The translations under genes were made by a program, and so were the position numbers. Under the pieces are notes generated by a model. The model worked only from the letters and a program-made list of their open reading frames with translations, ran no database searches and was not told where the DNA came from. Below are positions 27,780 to 37,400 of a DNA stretch of 64,000 bases, piece by piece; positions within the stretch are counted from its first letter, which is position 1, and each line of letters starts with the position of its first letter. Source of the stretch: an uncultured Methylophaga sp. (lineage in GTDB: Bacteria > Pseudomonadota > Gammaproteobacteria > Nitrosococcales > Methylophagaceae); assembly GCF_947259025.1 (NCBI RefSeq), contig NZ_CAMYKO010000003.1:1-64000 (forward strand), written 5' to 3'.

Positions 27780-29177
27780 ATGAGCATTCTGAATATCGGT
27801 ACTTCGGCGTTGACCGCAGCGCAGACAGCACTGTCGACCACCAGTAACAATATCAGCAATATCAACACTGAAGGCTATACCCGCCAGCGGGCAGACCAGG
27901 TGACACGTCCGTCCAGTTACCAGGGTGACTTTTATTTGGGCGCCGGGGTGACGGTCAATGGTGTTGAACGCATTTACGATAACTTTCTGGCCAGTCAGGT
28001 TAGAAGTTACACCTCACAGGAAGCACAGCAGGGCAGCTTTCTGTCCTATTCGAATCAGGTTGATGATCTGCTGGGTTCGTCCGAGCTGGGTATTAACGAT
28101 GGCTTTGATGCTTTTTTCGGTTCCATCCAGGAAGTTGCCAACGATCCAACCTCCATCTCTGCCCGGCAGGTGATGCTGACCCAGGGGGAACTTCTTGCCA
28201 GCCGCTTCAACACGCTGGACTCTCAATTGGGCCAACTGGAACGTAATATTGATAACGATATCAGTGTGGCGGTGGAGGACATCAATAATCTGAGTCAGGG
28301 CATTGCTGAGCTCAACCAGGCGATTCTGGAAGCCAAAGGCTCAGCCAGTGGTGCCAACCCCAATGATCTGCTCGATAAGCGTGATCAATTAATCAACAAA
28401 CTTTCCGAATATGTTTCTGTCACCACGGTCGAACAGAGTAATGGCACCGTCAATGTCTTTGTCGGTAGTGGTCAGGGGCTGGTAGTAGGGGCTTCACAGG
28501 TGGATTTATCCACTATCAGCGACAGCTCCTTTAATCCACCGCGCCTGAACATCGGCTTTGGGCCTACTCAGATTGATATTACCAATCAGGTCACCGGTGG
28601 CAGCCTCGGCGGTGCTTTACAATTTCGTAGTGATATTATCGACAACACCCGGAGCGAACTGGATCTGTTAGCAGAGTCAGTCGTCACGGCGTTTAACAAC
28701 GCACACAGTAACGGCTTTGATCTGGATGGCAATGCAGGCGGCAACCTGTTCGACCCGTCGGCAACGACTGCCGCCGATATCAATATGGTCATCACCGACC
28801 CAAGAGCCATTGCCGCTTCATCCGGCACCAATATCGGTACCGGTAATAATGAAAATGCCCTGGCCCTGGCTGACTTACAGACTGATGACAGTCTGGTACA
28901 GGTCAGTGCCGGCCCGCCGCCAGTGACTCGCTCATTGGCTGATCAGTATGGGGTGATTGTGTCTGATGTCGCCACCCGAACCCGGCAGGCAGAAGTCAGC
29001 CAGGAAACCCAGCAGGCCTTGTTACAACAGACCAAGCAGCGCTTTGACAGCGTGTCCGGCGTCAACCTGGATGAAGAGGCCGCCAATCTGATCAAGTATC
29101 AGCAGGCTTATCAGGCAGCATCACAGATTATCGTGGTCTCCAATACCATCTTTGATTCGCTGATTAACGCCGTTTAG
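27780..29177 (+). CDS. flgK: Hook-filament junction protein FlgK (HAP1)
   Basis: 465 aa. N-terminus NIGTSALTAAQTALSTTSNNISNINTEGYTRQRAD and C-terminus SGVNLDEEAANLIKYQQAYQAASQIIVVSNTIFDSLI are hallmark FlgK ends. It joins hook to filament. RBS TGAGGACA. Shorter than enterobacterial FlgK (~550), consistent with reduced outer domains. Confidence 0.95.
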   Translation: MSILNIGTSALTAAQTALSTTSNNISNINTEGYTRQRADQVTRPSSYQGDFYLGAGVTVNGVERIYDNFLASQVRSYTSQEAQQGSFLSYSNQVDDLLGSSELGINDGFDAFFGSIQEVANDPTSISARQVMLTQGELLASRFNTLDSQLGQLERNIDNDISVAVEDINNLSQGIAELNQAILEAKGSASGANPNDLLDKRDQLINKLSEYVSVTTVEQSNGTVNVFVGSGQGLVVGASQVDLSTISDSSFNPPRLNIGFGPTQIDITNQVTGGSLGGALQFRSDIIDNTRSELDLLAESVVTAFNNAHSNGFDLDGNAGGNLFDPSATTAADINMVITDPRAIAASSGTNIGTGNNENALALADLQTDDSLVQVSAGPPPVTRSLADQYGVIVSDVATRTRQAEVSQETQQALLQQTKQRFDSVSGVNLDEEAANLIKYQQAYQAASQIIVVSNTIFDSLINAV

Positions 29178-29186
29178 GAGTCCCGC

Positions 29187-30092
29187 ATGCGTATATCAAC
29201 TAACTATATTCAGCAGCAAAGTGTCGAGTCGATGCTGCGTCAGCAGACTGAGCTCGCCAAAACACAGCAGCAGGTCTCCACCGGTGAACGCATTCTTTCA
29301 CCCTCAGATGACCCGGTTGCTGCAGTCAGAATTCTGGGTATTGAGCGTGACCTGAACTTGACCGAACAATACCAGGGCAACGCCGATGTGGCCGAGAGCA
29401 AGCTCAGCGTGACTGATGGTGTGCTGGACAGTGCGGCAGACATCCTGCAGCGGATTCGAGAGCTCGGCGTTCAGGGGCTGAACGATAGTAATGACGCTAA
29501 CGCCCGGGCTGCGATCGCCGAGGAAATGGATCAGCTTAAACAGAGCCTGCTGAGTCTCGCGAACTCGACCGACGCCAATGGTGAATACCTGTTTTCCGGT
29601 TACCAATCCAACACCCAGGCCTTTGACCCGGGTACATATGCCTACAACGGAGACAGTGGCCAGCGAAATGTGAGAGTGGGTGGTGGCTACCTGGTCGAAG
29701 TCAGTGAGCCCGGCGACCAGATTTTTGTGACCAATAATCTGGATGGCAGCACTGAGGCAATTTTTCAGACCATCGATGAATTCACTACCGCGCTGAATAA
29801 CAATGATGTCTCCACCGCCCCCAACAATGGCGACTTTCTGTCTAACATCGACACCTCTCTGGGCCAGGTACTCGGTGCCAGAACAGCAGTAGGCACAAGA
29901 CTGAATGCCGTCGATCAGCAACGAGCCGTGAATGAGGCCAGCATTGCCAGCCTGGAAAGCAACCGCTCTCAACTCAAAGATTTGGACTACGCCGAAGCCA
30001 TCACCCGCCTGAACCAGCAGTCTGTGGGGCTGCAGGCAGCACAACAGGCCTATGTTAAAGTGCAGGGGCTGTCTTTATTTAACTTTATCTAG
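29187..30092 (+). CDS. flgL: Hook-filament junction protein FlgL (HAP3)
   Basis: 301 aa. MRISTNYIQQQSVESMLRQQTELAKTQQQVSTGERILSPSDDPVAA is the FlgL N-terminus; the C-terminus (DLDYAEAITRLNQQSVGLQAAQQAYVKVQGLSLFNFI) is flagellin-like. It forms the second junction zone below the filament. It ends the flgHIJKL run. Confidence 0.95.
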   Translation: MRISTNYIQQQSVESMLRQQTELAKTQQQVSTGERILSPSDDPVAAVRILGIERDLNLTEQYQGNADVAESKLSVTDGVLDSAADILQRIRELGVQGLNDSNDANARAAIAEEMDQLKQSLLSLANSTDANGEYLFSGYQSNTQAFDPGTYAYNGDSGQRNVRVGGGYLVEVSEPGDQIFVTNNLDGSTEAIFQTIDEFTTALNNNDVSTAPNNGDFLSNIDTSLGQVLGARTAVGTRLNAVDQQRAVNEASIASLESNRSQLKDLDYAEAITRLNQQSVGLQAAQQAYVKVQGLSLFNFI

Positions 30093-30143
30093 AGCGTCTA
30101 AATTTACAAATGAGTGCGGTTGTCGGTCCGGTCAGAGTCTGTA

Positions 30144-30161
30144 TGAGCTCTGTAGAGCTCA
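30144..30161 (+). other. Hairpin after flgL
   Basis: TGAGCTC-TGTA-GAGCTCA, 7-bp arms, no T run. The rest of 30093-30239 is AT-rich leader of the glycosyltransferase gene with no recognisable promoter. Confidence 0.4.
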
Positions 30162-30239
30162 CTTTGGGTTGTGAAGCACACATCCAGATACCTCTAGCAT
30201 AAAAGCAATCAACCTGAGTCTTCACCAGCAGAGATAACT

Positions 30240-33200
30240 ATGGAAAACAAAACATACACCTTCAATGAGGAAACACGCGTTTATTCTCGTGATCGTAATG
30301 CTGTATTTGCTTATAGCGATGGTGATAGAACTGAGGAGATTATTCTTGACACCATTCAGTCGTGCAATGATCTATCGACAGGATCTGAAGAATTACAAGA
30401 ACATATATCAGACTGGCCAACCAAGTATCACCTCTCACCCTTGCGATCTAATCTTTTTCGGCCCTTAGAACAAAATTTACATGGAAAAAAAGTTCTCGAA
30501 CTAGGTTCTGGGTGTGGTGCGATAAGCCGCTTTCTAGGAGAGGTAGGGTGTGACTTAACTTGTGTAGAAGGCAGCTTCAGGAGAGCCACCATAACAGCAG
30601 CCAGGTGTCGTGATCTGGATAATGTGAAAGTCTACAACGACAACTTTCAGGACTTTGAAACTGAAGAGCAATTCGATGTTGTCACGATGATTGGTGTGCT
30701 GGAATACAGTAGAAAATTCATCGGTGGTGCAGACCCTGTGAGTAAGGCATTGAGTCTGGCTCGCTCATTTTTGAAACCGGATGGCGTTCTGATAGTGGCT
30801 ATTGAGAACAAGTTGGGTTTGAAGTATTGGGCCGGCGCATATGAGGATCATCAGGGTGTTCCCTTTTACGGAATTGAGAGCCTGTACGGAGAGGGTGAGG
30901 CTGTCACTTTTGGCCGTCATGATTTGACCAGAATCATCAAACAAGCCAACTTCTCTGAAGTTGAATTTTACTATCCGTTCCCTGACTACAAGCTACCCAA
31001 CTTATTGCTGACTGATCTGGCTATGGATCAGCCCGAATTTGTTTTGAATAACCTTTTGTCCACCGCTTTTGCACCTGTCCAGAGTGCCTCTTATCAAAAA
31101 ACACTCTCAGAAGGTGCGGCAACCAGAGGCCTTATAGAAAACCGGCTTGTCGGTGACTTAGCAAACTCATTCATGGTTATTGCCAAAAAAGGCAAAGGAA
31201 ACTGGCAAAACAACAAGCATGGTGTGGCTTTCCAGTATTCACAGGGCCGTCAGAAACTGCTTGCCAAGGAAGTGAGTATCCTGGCCAAGGATAATGAGTT
31301 ACGTGTTTATCGCCGTCTTCTGGCAGGGGGAGAAAAGCCTGATTGGGTGAAGTTTCCTGACTCTGAACCATTGATTGCGGGCGAACTGCTTTTCAATGCG
31401 TTGCTCCCTATTGTCAATAAAGCCGGATGGAATGCCAATCAAATTCTGGAATGGGCACATCCTTTGATGCAGGCACTGCTTGAGCATTCACAGCTGTCCG
31501 GTGAACGGTATGTTTTACCGGGTGAATATATCGATGCTACACCTTTTAACCTGATTATTGATGAGACAGGCAAATCGAAGTTTTTTGATCTTGAATGGAG
31601 TCCATGGACTGAAATAGACCTTAGTCATGCGATATTCAGGGGCCTTTTTCACTCTCTGGCCAGGGTTGGAACCGTCGCGCAGCCCGCTCCGGGGACATCC
31701 CTGAACATTGCAGACTTGTCTGCGCTGGTCACCAGTCAGTTGACGGATAATCCTCAGGATATTGATTATTACCTCAAGAAGGAGATTGAGTTTCAGAGTT
31801 TGGTGTCTGGCCTCAGCGTTGGCAGCTCTGATGGATTGAAGGCGGTTGCCTTGGCTATCAGAATGCAGCCCACTCAACTGAAACAATCGCTGGAAAAGGC
31901 AGAAGCCACGATAACTGAGCTGAAAGGTCAGTTACTCAACTCTGGTGATGGCAAGCCCATAAATCTGTTCAGTCAGAGCGATTTGGAATTTATTGGTGAA
32001 ATGCAGGATTTGGTTGTCCGTGCCATCAATTCCTCCAATTACAGTGAACAAATCTTCATTGACTCCTCTGCCCGTAGACAGATTAAAAATAACATCAAAC
32101 TACTGTCACGCGAATCAAGCTTGTCCTCTGCCATGGAGCAATGTCTGGAACTCCTCAAATCGACACTTCAGCACGACAATTACCAGCAATGGATAGTCAG
32201 GCATGAGCTGAGAGAGGTCGATGCCGAGGTGTTGGCCGAGCGGATGGTATTGCATTGGCACCAGCAACCCACCATGCACACTTTTATGTTTGTGCTGCCT
32301 GGCGAAGAGCATCTGCTCGCCGACACTATAGACTCCTTGGCTGGCCAGTTATTGAAAAGCTGGCAGCTGACTGTCGTCGGCTTTGCGCCAGCTCCGGATG
32401 TGATATTTGAGCAGACCGAGTTTCTGCACTGGCGCACCCTGGAAGATCAGGAGGATCCCTACGATGCACTCAATCAAGAGATAGCGAAATATCCTGGGCA
32501 TTGGGTAACTTTTGTAGAGCCCGGTGTGCAGTACAGTCAGCAATCACTGGCAAAAATTGCCGACACCATAAACCTTAATCCTGGCTGCAGCTTTATTTAC
32601 ACAGATGATGACCAGGTTGATGACAAGGGCATTCGAGGCTTTCCCCGTTTTAAACCGGACTTTAATCTCGATTTGCTGCGTTCTTCCCCATACATCGGTA
32701 ATGGCTGGGTGCCAGTTGCACACCTAATTCAGGCGGGTGGCATTCTGGCATTGCCCGGCGCTGAAAACTACGACCTTGCGTTGCGCTGGTTTGATACTTT
32801 CGGTGATGCGGCATTTGCCCATGTTGCTGATGTATTGACCCACAAGAGTGGTGAAGTCGACAGGCCATTTGATTCCAAGGCCGGAGAAATTGCCTTACAG
32901 CAGCATTTCGATAGACAAAAGCTGCCGGTGGAAATTAATGCCGGCTATGTTGATAACAGCTATCGCATTACATACCTGCACCAGCGTCAGCCTAAAGTAA
33001 GCATCATCATTCCGACAAAAGACAAGCTCGAGTTTCTGCAGCCTTGTGTGGAGAGCTTGCTGGATAAAACGACTTACCCTGACTACGAAGTGCTTGTTGT
33101 TGATAATCAGAGTACTGATCCCGACACTCTGAGCTATTACCAGGAGCTGACAAAAGCCTATCCCGAGAAAGTGCGTGTCTTGTCATTTGATAAGCCCTTC

Positions 33201-34937
33201 AACTTCTCTGAAATGAATAACTGGGCGGCGCAGCAGGCAACAGGCGAATACCTACTATTGCTTAATAACGATACTGAAATTATTCAGCCTGAATGGCTTG
33301 ATAGAATGATGAATCATGGTCAGCGCGAGGATGTGGGGGTTGTCGGTGCAAGATTACTTTACCCGGAGTCAGGCCGCATTCAGCACGCTGGTGTCGTGCT
33401 TGGAATCAGCGAAATCGCAGATCATCCATTCAACGAACTGCTGACAATTAACAGCACCTCGCACATGGAGCGGGCTCGCCTGGACCAGAGTTACTCTGCT
33501 GTTACCGCAGCAGTAATGTTGGTCAAGCGTGAGATATACGAGGAACTGGGCGGGATGGACAGTGAGAACCTGGCTGTCCTCTATAACGATGTAGACTTTT
33601 GTCTTCGTGTCGGTAAGCAAGGTTATCGAGTGATTTGGACACCATTTGCGATAGCCATTCACCACTGCAGTGTAAGCCTGAAGTCGATAGAAAACGGGTT
33701 CTACTCCGATGTTGAAAGCATTGCAAAAAAAGCTTTGAACAAACGCAGAGAACAACGCTACATGCTTAATACGTGGCTGCCACTTCTGGCGAATGATCCC
33801 GCCTATAACAAGAATCTGTCATTGCGTAAGCATGAGTTTGACATTGATGTGGGGGCGTTGCAGAACTGGGATATTGAGCACCATCTGCGTCTTAGAGTTT
33901 ATGGTCTACCGGTGAGAGGCGGTTCGGGTGACTACAGAATGAAACAGCCTTTTTCCTCACTGGCCAAGTCAGGGTTGGCACTTTGTGAATTCGGAAGTCA
34001 CCACCTCAGCATCACTGAGCTGGAGAGAATGAGTCCGGATACCGTCGTGATGCAGAATGCGATCAGCGATAAAGAAATAGAGCTGTTGCAGATTTACCGC
34101 GAATTCAAGCCAGAAGTCCAAGTGATTTTCATGTTGGATGATCTCCTGCACGACCTGCCAGAGAAGAGCTCGCAATATCGACGTATGAAGGCTGCTTACC
34201 GAGATGCTCGAGCCAGACTCAGAAGGGTGCTGGGCTTCTGTGACCGTCTGATTGTATCGACGCAACCACTGGCAGATATGTGCGCAGAAATGATTGATGA
34301 CATCCAGATCATTCCCAACCGGTTACAAAAAGAGAAGTGGCAGGGACTAAAGAGTCTACGGCAGCAATCGAGCAAGCCTCGGGTTGGCTGGGCCGGTGCA
34401 CAACAGCACCAGGGCGACCTTGAACTGATTATCGATGTAGTTAAAGAAACAGCCAATGAGGTTGACTGGATTTTCTTCGGGATGTGTCCGGCAGAAATCA
34501 AGCCGTTTATCACAGAAGAACATCAATTTGTAGATATCGAGTTATATCCGCAAAAACTGGCTTCACTGAATCTTGATTTGGCGATCGCGCCATTGGAAGA
34601 CAATGACTTTAACCGGTCTAAGAGTAACTTGCGCCTGCTGGAATATGGCATCATGGGCTGGCCGGTGATCTGCTCTGATATCTTCCCCTACCAGACAAAA
34701 AATGCGCCGGTTATCCGGGTTGCAAACCAGAGGGCAGAATGGCTGGCGGCAATCCGGCAAATCCTTGCCGATCCGGCTGCGTTGCAAAAAGCCGGTGATA
34801 ACCTGAAAGCCTGGGTAGAACAACATTACTTCTTAGAAGATCACTTGGGTGAATGGTTCTCATCCCTCGCCACAGCTGAGTTTCAGGCGAGCGAGCAGCG
34901 CAATACAATGGCTGGGGGGAGAGCGATGAAAGCTTGA
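30240..34937 (+). CDS. Multidomain methyltransferase / glycosyltransferase fusion
   Basis: 1565 aa, cytoplasmic. Order: SAM-dependent methyltransferase (~55-310) with motif I VLELGSGCG at 85-93; a segment (~350-500) with a kinase-like PFNLIID...FFDLEW pattern recalling aminoglycoside/choline-kinase-fold proteins; a helical linker; a degenerate GT2-like domain (~680-880) containing FIYTDDDQVDD and FPRFKPDFN; an intact GT2 domain (~919-1165; VSIIIPTKDK, LLLLNNDTEI, acidic YNDVDFCLR); and a GT1/GT4-type domain (~1381-1545; VGWAGAQQHQG, LRLLEYGIMGWPVICSD). Between flgL and the flagellins, the most likely job is building and methylating a flagellin glycan. That is inference from location and domains. 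AT-rich 5' region; RBS AGAGATAACT weak. Domain limits are approximate. Confidence 0.75.
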   Translation: MENKTYTFNEETRVYSRDRNAVFAYSDGDRTEEIILDTIQSCNDLSTGSEELQEHISDWPTKYHLSPLRSNLFRPLEQNLHGKKVLELGSGCGAISRFLGEVGCDLTCVEGSFRRATITAARCRDLDNVKVYNDNFQDFETEEQFDVVTMIGVLEYSRKFIGGADPVSKALSLARSFLKPDGVLIVAIENKLGLKYWAGAYEDHQGVPFYGIESLYGEGEAVTFGRHDLTRIIKQANFSEVEFYYPFPDYKLPNLLLTDLAMDQPEFVLNNLLSTAFAPVQSASYQKTLSEGAATRGLIENRLVGDLANSFMVIAKKGKGNWQNNKHGVAFQYSQGRQKLLAKEVSILAKDNELRVYRRLLAGGEKPDWVKFPDSEPLIAGELLFNALLPIVNKAGWNANQILEWAHPLMQALLEHSQLSGERYVLPGEYIDATPFNLIIDETGKSKFFDLEWSPWTEIDLSHAIFRGLFHSLARVGTVAQPAPGTSLNIADLSALVTSQLTDNPQDIDYYLKKEIEFQSLVSGLSVGSSDGLKAVALAIRMQPTQLKQSLEKAEATITELKGQLLNSGDGKPINLFSQSDLEFIGEMQDLVVRAINSSNYSEQIFIDSSARRQIKNNIKLLSRESSLSSAMEQCLELLKSTLQHDNYQQWIVRHELREVDAEVLAERMVLHWHQQPTMHTFMFVLPGEEHLLADTIDSLAGQLLKSWQLTVVGFAPAPDVIFEQTEFLHWRTLEDQEDPYDALNQEIAKYPGHWVTFVEPGVQYSQQSLAKIADTINLNPGCSFIYTDDDQVDDKGIRGFPRFKPDFNLDLLRSSPYIGNGWVPVAHLIQAGGILALPGAENYDLALRWFDTFGDAAFAHVADVLTHKSGEVDRPFDSKAGEIALQQHFDRQKLPVEINAGYVDNSYRITYLHQRQPKVSIIIPTKDKLEFLQPCVESLLDKTTYPDYEVLVVDNQSTDPDTLSYYQELTKAYPEKVRVLSFDKPFNFSEMNNWAAQQATGEYLLLLNNDTEIIQPEWLDRMMNHGQREDVGVVGARLLYPESGRIQHAGVVLGISEIADHPFNELLTINSTSHMERARLDQSYSAVTAAVMLVKREIYEELGGMDSENLAVLYNDVDFCLRVGKQGYRVIWTPFAIAIHHCSVSLKSIENGFYSDVESIAKKALNKRREQRYMLNTWLPLLANDPAYNKNLSLRKHEFDIDVGALQNWDIEHHLRLRVYGLPVRGGSGDYRMKQPFSSLAKSGLALCEFGSHHLSITELERMSPDTVVMQNAISDKEIELLQIYREFKPEVQVIFMLDDLLHDLPEKSSQYRRMKAAYRDARARLRRVLGFCDRLIVSTQPLADMCAEMIDDIQIIPNRLQKEKWQGLKSLRQQSSKPRVGWAGAQQHQGDLELIIDVVKETANEVDWIFFGMCPAEIKPFITEEHQFVDIELYPQKLASLNLDLAIAPLEDNDFNRSKSNLRLLEYGIMGWPVICSDIFPYQTKNAPVIRVANQRAEWLAAIRQILADPAALQKAGDNLKAWVEQHYFLEDHLGEWFSSLATAEFQASEQRNTMAGGRAMKA

Positions 34938-34953
34938 TGGCACATATCATGCT
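34938..34953 (+). promoter_or_regulatory. Sigma-54 promoter for flagellin fliC1
   Basis: TGGCACA-N4-ATGCT: GG at 34939, GC at 34951, exact spacing; it begins immediately after the stop of the glycosyltransferase gene. A 5'-UTR hairpin CCACGC-AATG-GCGTGG follows at 34969-34984. Confidence 0.75.
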
Positions 34954-35023
34954 TTACCTGGTCTGTGCCCACGCAATGGCGTGGTAATTAACAGCATAGA
35001 CAACCATTTTAGAGGGTAAAGTC

Positions 35024-35860
35024 ATGGCATTGATCATCAACACCAATATTGCGTCTCTGAATGCGCAGCGCAATTTGAATGAGTCCCAAAGTGACCTGAA
35101 TACATCTTTGCAGCGTTTGTCATCCGGTCTGCGTATCAACAGCGCTAAAGATGATGCTGCAGGCCTGTTTGTTGCCGGTCAGATTTCCCGCGATGTACGC
35201 GGTAATAATCAGGCAATTCGTAATGCTGCGGATGGTATTTCTCTCGGCCAGACAGCTGAGGGTGCATTGGGCGAGATTGCCAACAACCTCCAGCGGATTC
35301 GAGAAATCGCCGTGCAGGCATCCAATGACACAGTGGGTAATGCTGCTGGTCTGCAGTTGGAGGTCGATCAGCTGACTCAGGAAATCTCCCGTATTGTATC
35401 CACCACCAACTTTAATGGTCGGTTCCTGCTCAGTGGTGGTGAAACTGTTAATTTCCATGTCGGTGCTTCGGGTGATACCAACAACCAGATTTCAGTGACG
35501 TTGGATGACATCACCAACATCAACGCTTTCAGTGCGGCACTGGATGCTACCGGTGTTATTGATGTGACTACCACGGCCGCAGCCTCTGCTGCGTTGTCTG
35601 ACCTCAGTGGCGATATTGATGATGTGAACGGTGCCCGGGCCACCTATGGTGCTGTGCAAAACCGCTTTGAAGCAGTCATCTCCAACCTGCAGAACTATGT
35701 CGAAAATCTGACTGCGGCCCGTAGCCGGATAGAAGATGCCGACTTTGCCGCCGAGACGGCAAAATTAACCCGTGCACAGATTCTGCAGCAGGCTGGTACC
35801 TCGATTCTGGCACAGGCCAACACGCTGCCACAGAATGCGCTGACTTTATTGCAGGGCTAA
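35024..35860 (+). CDS. fliC1: Flagellin 1
   Basis: 278 aa, short for flagellins. Conserved D0/D1 N-terminus ([35 protein letters not shown]) and C-terminus ([44 protein letters not shown]). The middle variable domain is reduced to about 60 residues. RBS GAGGG. It is very similar to the next gene; the main differences are in residues ~135-215. Transcription appears sigma-54-dependent. Filament subunit; a possible target of the upstream glycosyltransferase fusion. Confidence 0.95.
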   Translation: MALIINTNIASLNAQRNLNESQSDLNTSLQRLSSGLRINSAKDDAAGLFVAGQISRDVRGNNQAIRNAADGISLGQTAEGALGEIANNLQRIREIAVQASNDTVGNAAGLQLEVDQLTQEISRIVSTTNFNGRFLLSGGETVNFHVGASGDTNNQISVTLDDITNINAFSAALDATGVIDVTTTAAASAALSDLSGDIDDVNGARATYGAVQNRFEAVISNLQNYVENLTAARSRIEDADFAAETAKLTRAQILQQAGTSILAQANTLPQNALTLLQG

Positions 35861-35927
35861 AAAACTTCAGAGAAACAGGCGTTAGGACAATAAGGTGATG
35901 GTGAGGAAAGGTTTCTTTATTTTTTAC

Positions 35928-35954
35928 TAAAGTATCTTTTGCTCCTGCCGTTAA
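35928..35954 (+). promoter_or_regulatory. Sigma-28 (FliA) promoter for flagellin fliC2
   Basis: TAAAGTAT-N11-GCCGTTAA, two mismatches to TAAAGTTT-N11-GCCGATAA with exact 11-nt spacing. About 95 bp before the start codon. Confidence 0.8.
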
Positions 35955-36008
35955 AGTTGTCGGAGGCGGTAAATACATCAGTAATGTATATCTGCCATAG
36001 TCAACAAA

Positions 36009-36033
36009 CAGTACGCTAAATGAGAGCGTACTG
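36009..36033 (+). other. 5'-UTR hairpin of fliC2
   Basis: CAGTACGCT-N7-AGCGTACTG, a perfect 9-bp stem ending 7 nt before the ribosome site CAGGAG. Probably stabilises or regulates the flagellin mRNA. Confidence 0.6.
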
Positions 36034-36050
36034 ACGGTCAGGAGATAATC

Positions 36051-36884
36051 ATGGCTCTTATTATTAACACTAACGTTGCTTCTTTGAACGCACAGAGAAA
36101 CCTGAATGAATCACAAAACTCTCTGAACACTTCTTTGGAGCGTTTGTCATCTGGTCTGCGTATCAACAGTGCCAAAGATGATGCGGCCGGTTTGTTCGTT
36201 GCCGGCCAGCTGACCCGTGATATTCGCGGTATCAACCAGGCAGTTCGTAACGCAGGTGACGGTATTTCACTGGGGCAAACAGCAGAAGGTGCACTGGGCG
36301 AAATTGCGAATAACCTGCAACGTATTCGTGAGCTGGCTGTACAGGCTTCCAACGATACAGTCGGTAATGCCGATGGTCTGCAAGCAGAGGTTAACCAGTT
36401 AACTCAAGAAATTTCTCGAATCGTTGCTACAACCAACTTCAACGGTACTGACTTGTTGAGTGGTGGTGCCACTGTCAACTTCCAGGTTGGGTCTTCTGGT
36501 ACAGCTAATAACCAGATTTCTATCGATTTGACAGAGTTAACCGGCATCAACGCGTTCAGCGCCGGCCTGGCAGCAACAGGCGTTGTCGATGTTAGTACAA
36601 CCGCCGCTGCATCAGCTGCACTGGCAGATCTGAGTAGCGACATTGATACTGTCAACGAAGCCCGCGCCACATTCGGTGCGATTCAAAATCGTTTCGAGGC
36701 CGTTATCTCTAACCTGCAGAACTATGCAGAAAACCTGACTGCAGCCCGTAGCCGTATCGAAGATGCGGACTTTGCGGCAGAAACTGCTAACCTGACCCGT
36801 GCACAGATTCTGCAGCAGGCAGGTACCAGTATCCTGGCGCAGGCTAACACACTGCCTCAGGCAGCACTGCAGTTGCTGGGATAA
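36051..36884 (+). CDS. fliC2: Flagellin 2
   Basis: 277 aa. Same layout as flagellin 1, with nearly identical first ~125 and last ~70 residues; the middle differs ([19 protein letters not shown]). It has a near-consensus sigma-28 promoter and a 5'-UTR hairpin, so it is likely the late-class, abundant filament subunit. RBS CAGGAG. No T-rich terminator separates it from flaG. Confidence 0.95.
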   Translation: MALIINTNVASLNAQRNLNESQNSLNTSLERLSSGLRINSAKDDAAGLFVAGQLTRDIRGINQAVRNAGDGISLGQTAEGALGEIANNLQRIRELAVQASNDTVGNADGLQAEVNQLTQEISRIVATTNFNGTDLLSGGATVNFQVGSSGTANNQISIDLTELTGINAFSAGLAATGVVDVSTTAAASAALADLSSDIDTVNEARATFGAIQNRFEAVISNLQNYAENLTAARSRIEDADFAAETANLTRAQILQQAGTSILAQANTLPQAALQLLG

Positions 36885-36901
36885 GGTAACTGAACTGGCA
36901 T

Positions 36902-36921
36902 CCCGGAGCTTCGGCTCCGGG
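36902..36921 (+). other. UUCG-tetraloop hairpin after fliC2
   Basis: CCCGGAGC-TTCG-GCTCCGGG, a perfect 8-bp stem with an extra-stable UUCG loop and no T run. It probably protects the 3' end of processed fliC2 mRNA or partly terminates before flaG. Confidence 0.65.
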
Positions 36922-36950
36922 TTCACCAGATTTAAAAAGGAATAGGTAAG

Positions 36951-37349
36951 ATGGCTAATAACGATTTATTAGTGCAGTCAAGCCTCCCGACGTTGCCAAA
37001 GCAAACTGATTCGAAGCAGCAGGTCACCCAAGCGGTGGAACCTGCTTTTGTCGTCTCAGAGAAGCAACAATCAGCTACCGCCACGTCAGAAAGCTTGGAG
37101 CAGCAGGAGTTAGAGCGGCAACAGCGGGCTGAAGCCCTGCAGCAAAAAGTCACTGAACTGAATGACTACATGCAGAACTTCAACCGCAGTTTACAATTCA
37201 CAGTGGATGAAAACAGCGGCGACAGTGTCGTGAAAGTCATTGACTCGGAAACAGATGAAGTCGTCAGGCAGATCCCGTCAGAGGCTTTGCTTGATGCCCG
37301 TAACGCAGCGGAAAAGTACCGTGGTATTTTACTGGAAATCTCGGTCTGA
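36951..37349 (+). CDS. flaG: FlaG family protein
   Basis: 132 aa. A disordered Gln/Ser-rich N-terminal half precedes the FlaG core (LNDYMQNFNRSLQFTVDENSGDSVVKVIDSETDEVVRQIPSEALLDA). FlaG influences filament length in Pseudomonas, Campylobacter and Vibrio. Between flagellin and fliD, its usual place. RBS AAGGAA. Confidence 0.9.
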   Translation: MANNDLLVQSSLPTLPKQTDSKQQVTQAVEPAFVVSEKQQSATATSESLEQQELERQQRAEALQQKVTELNDYMQNFNRSLQFTVDENSGDSVVKVIDSETDEVVRQIPSEALLDARNAAEKYRGILLEISV

Positions 37350-37350
37350 C

Positions 37351-37366
37351 TGGCCCGGGATTTGCA
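37351..37366 (+). promoter_or_regulatory. Sigma-54 promoter for fliDST
   Basis: TGGCCCG-N4-TTGCA, one mismatch to consensus; GG at 37352, GC at 37364, exact spacing. Starts 2 bp after the flaG stop. Confidence 0.82.
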
Positions 37367-37400
37367 GTAAAAATGTAACGGTTTATTGTGGAGATTTAAC

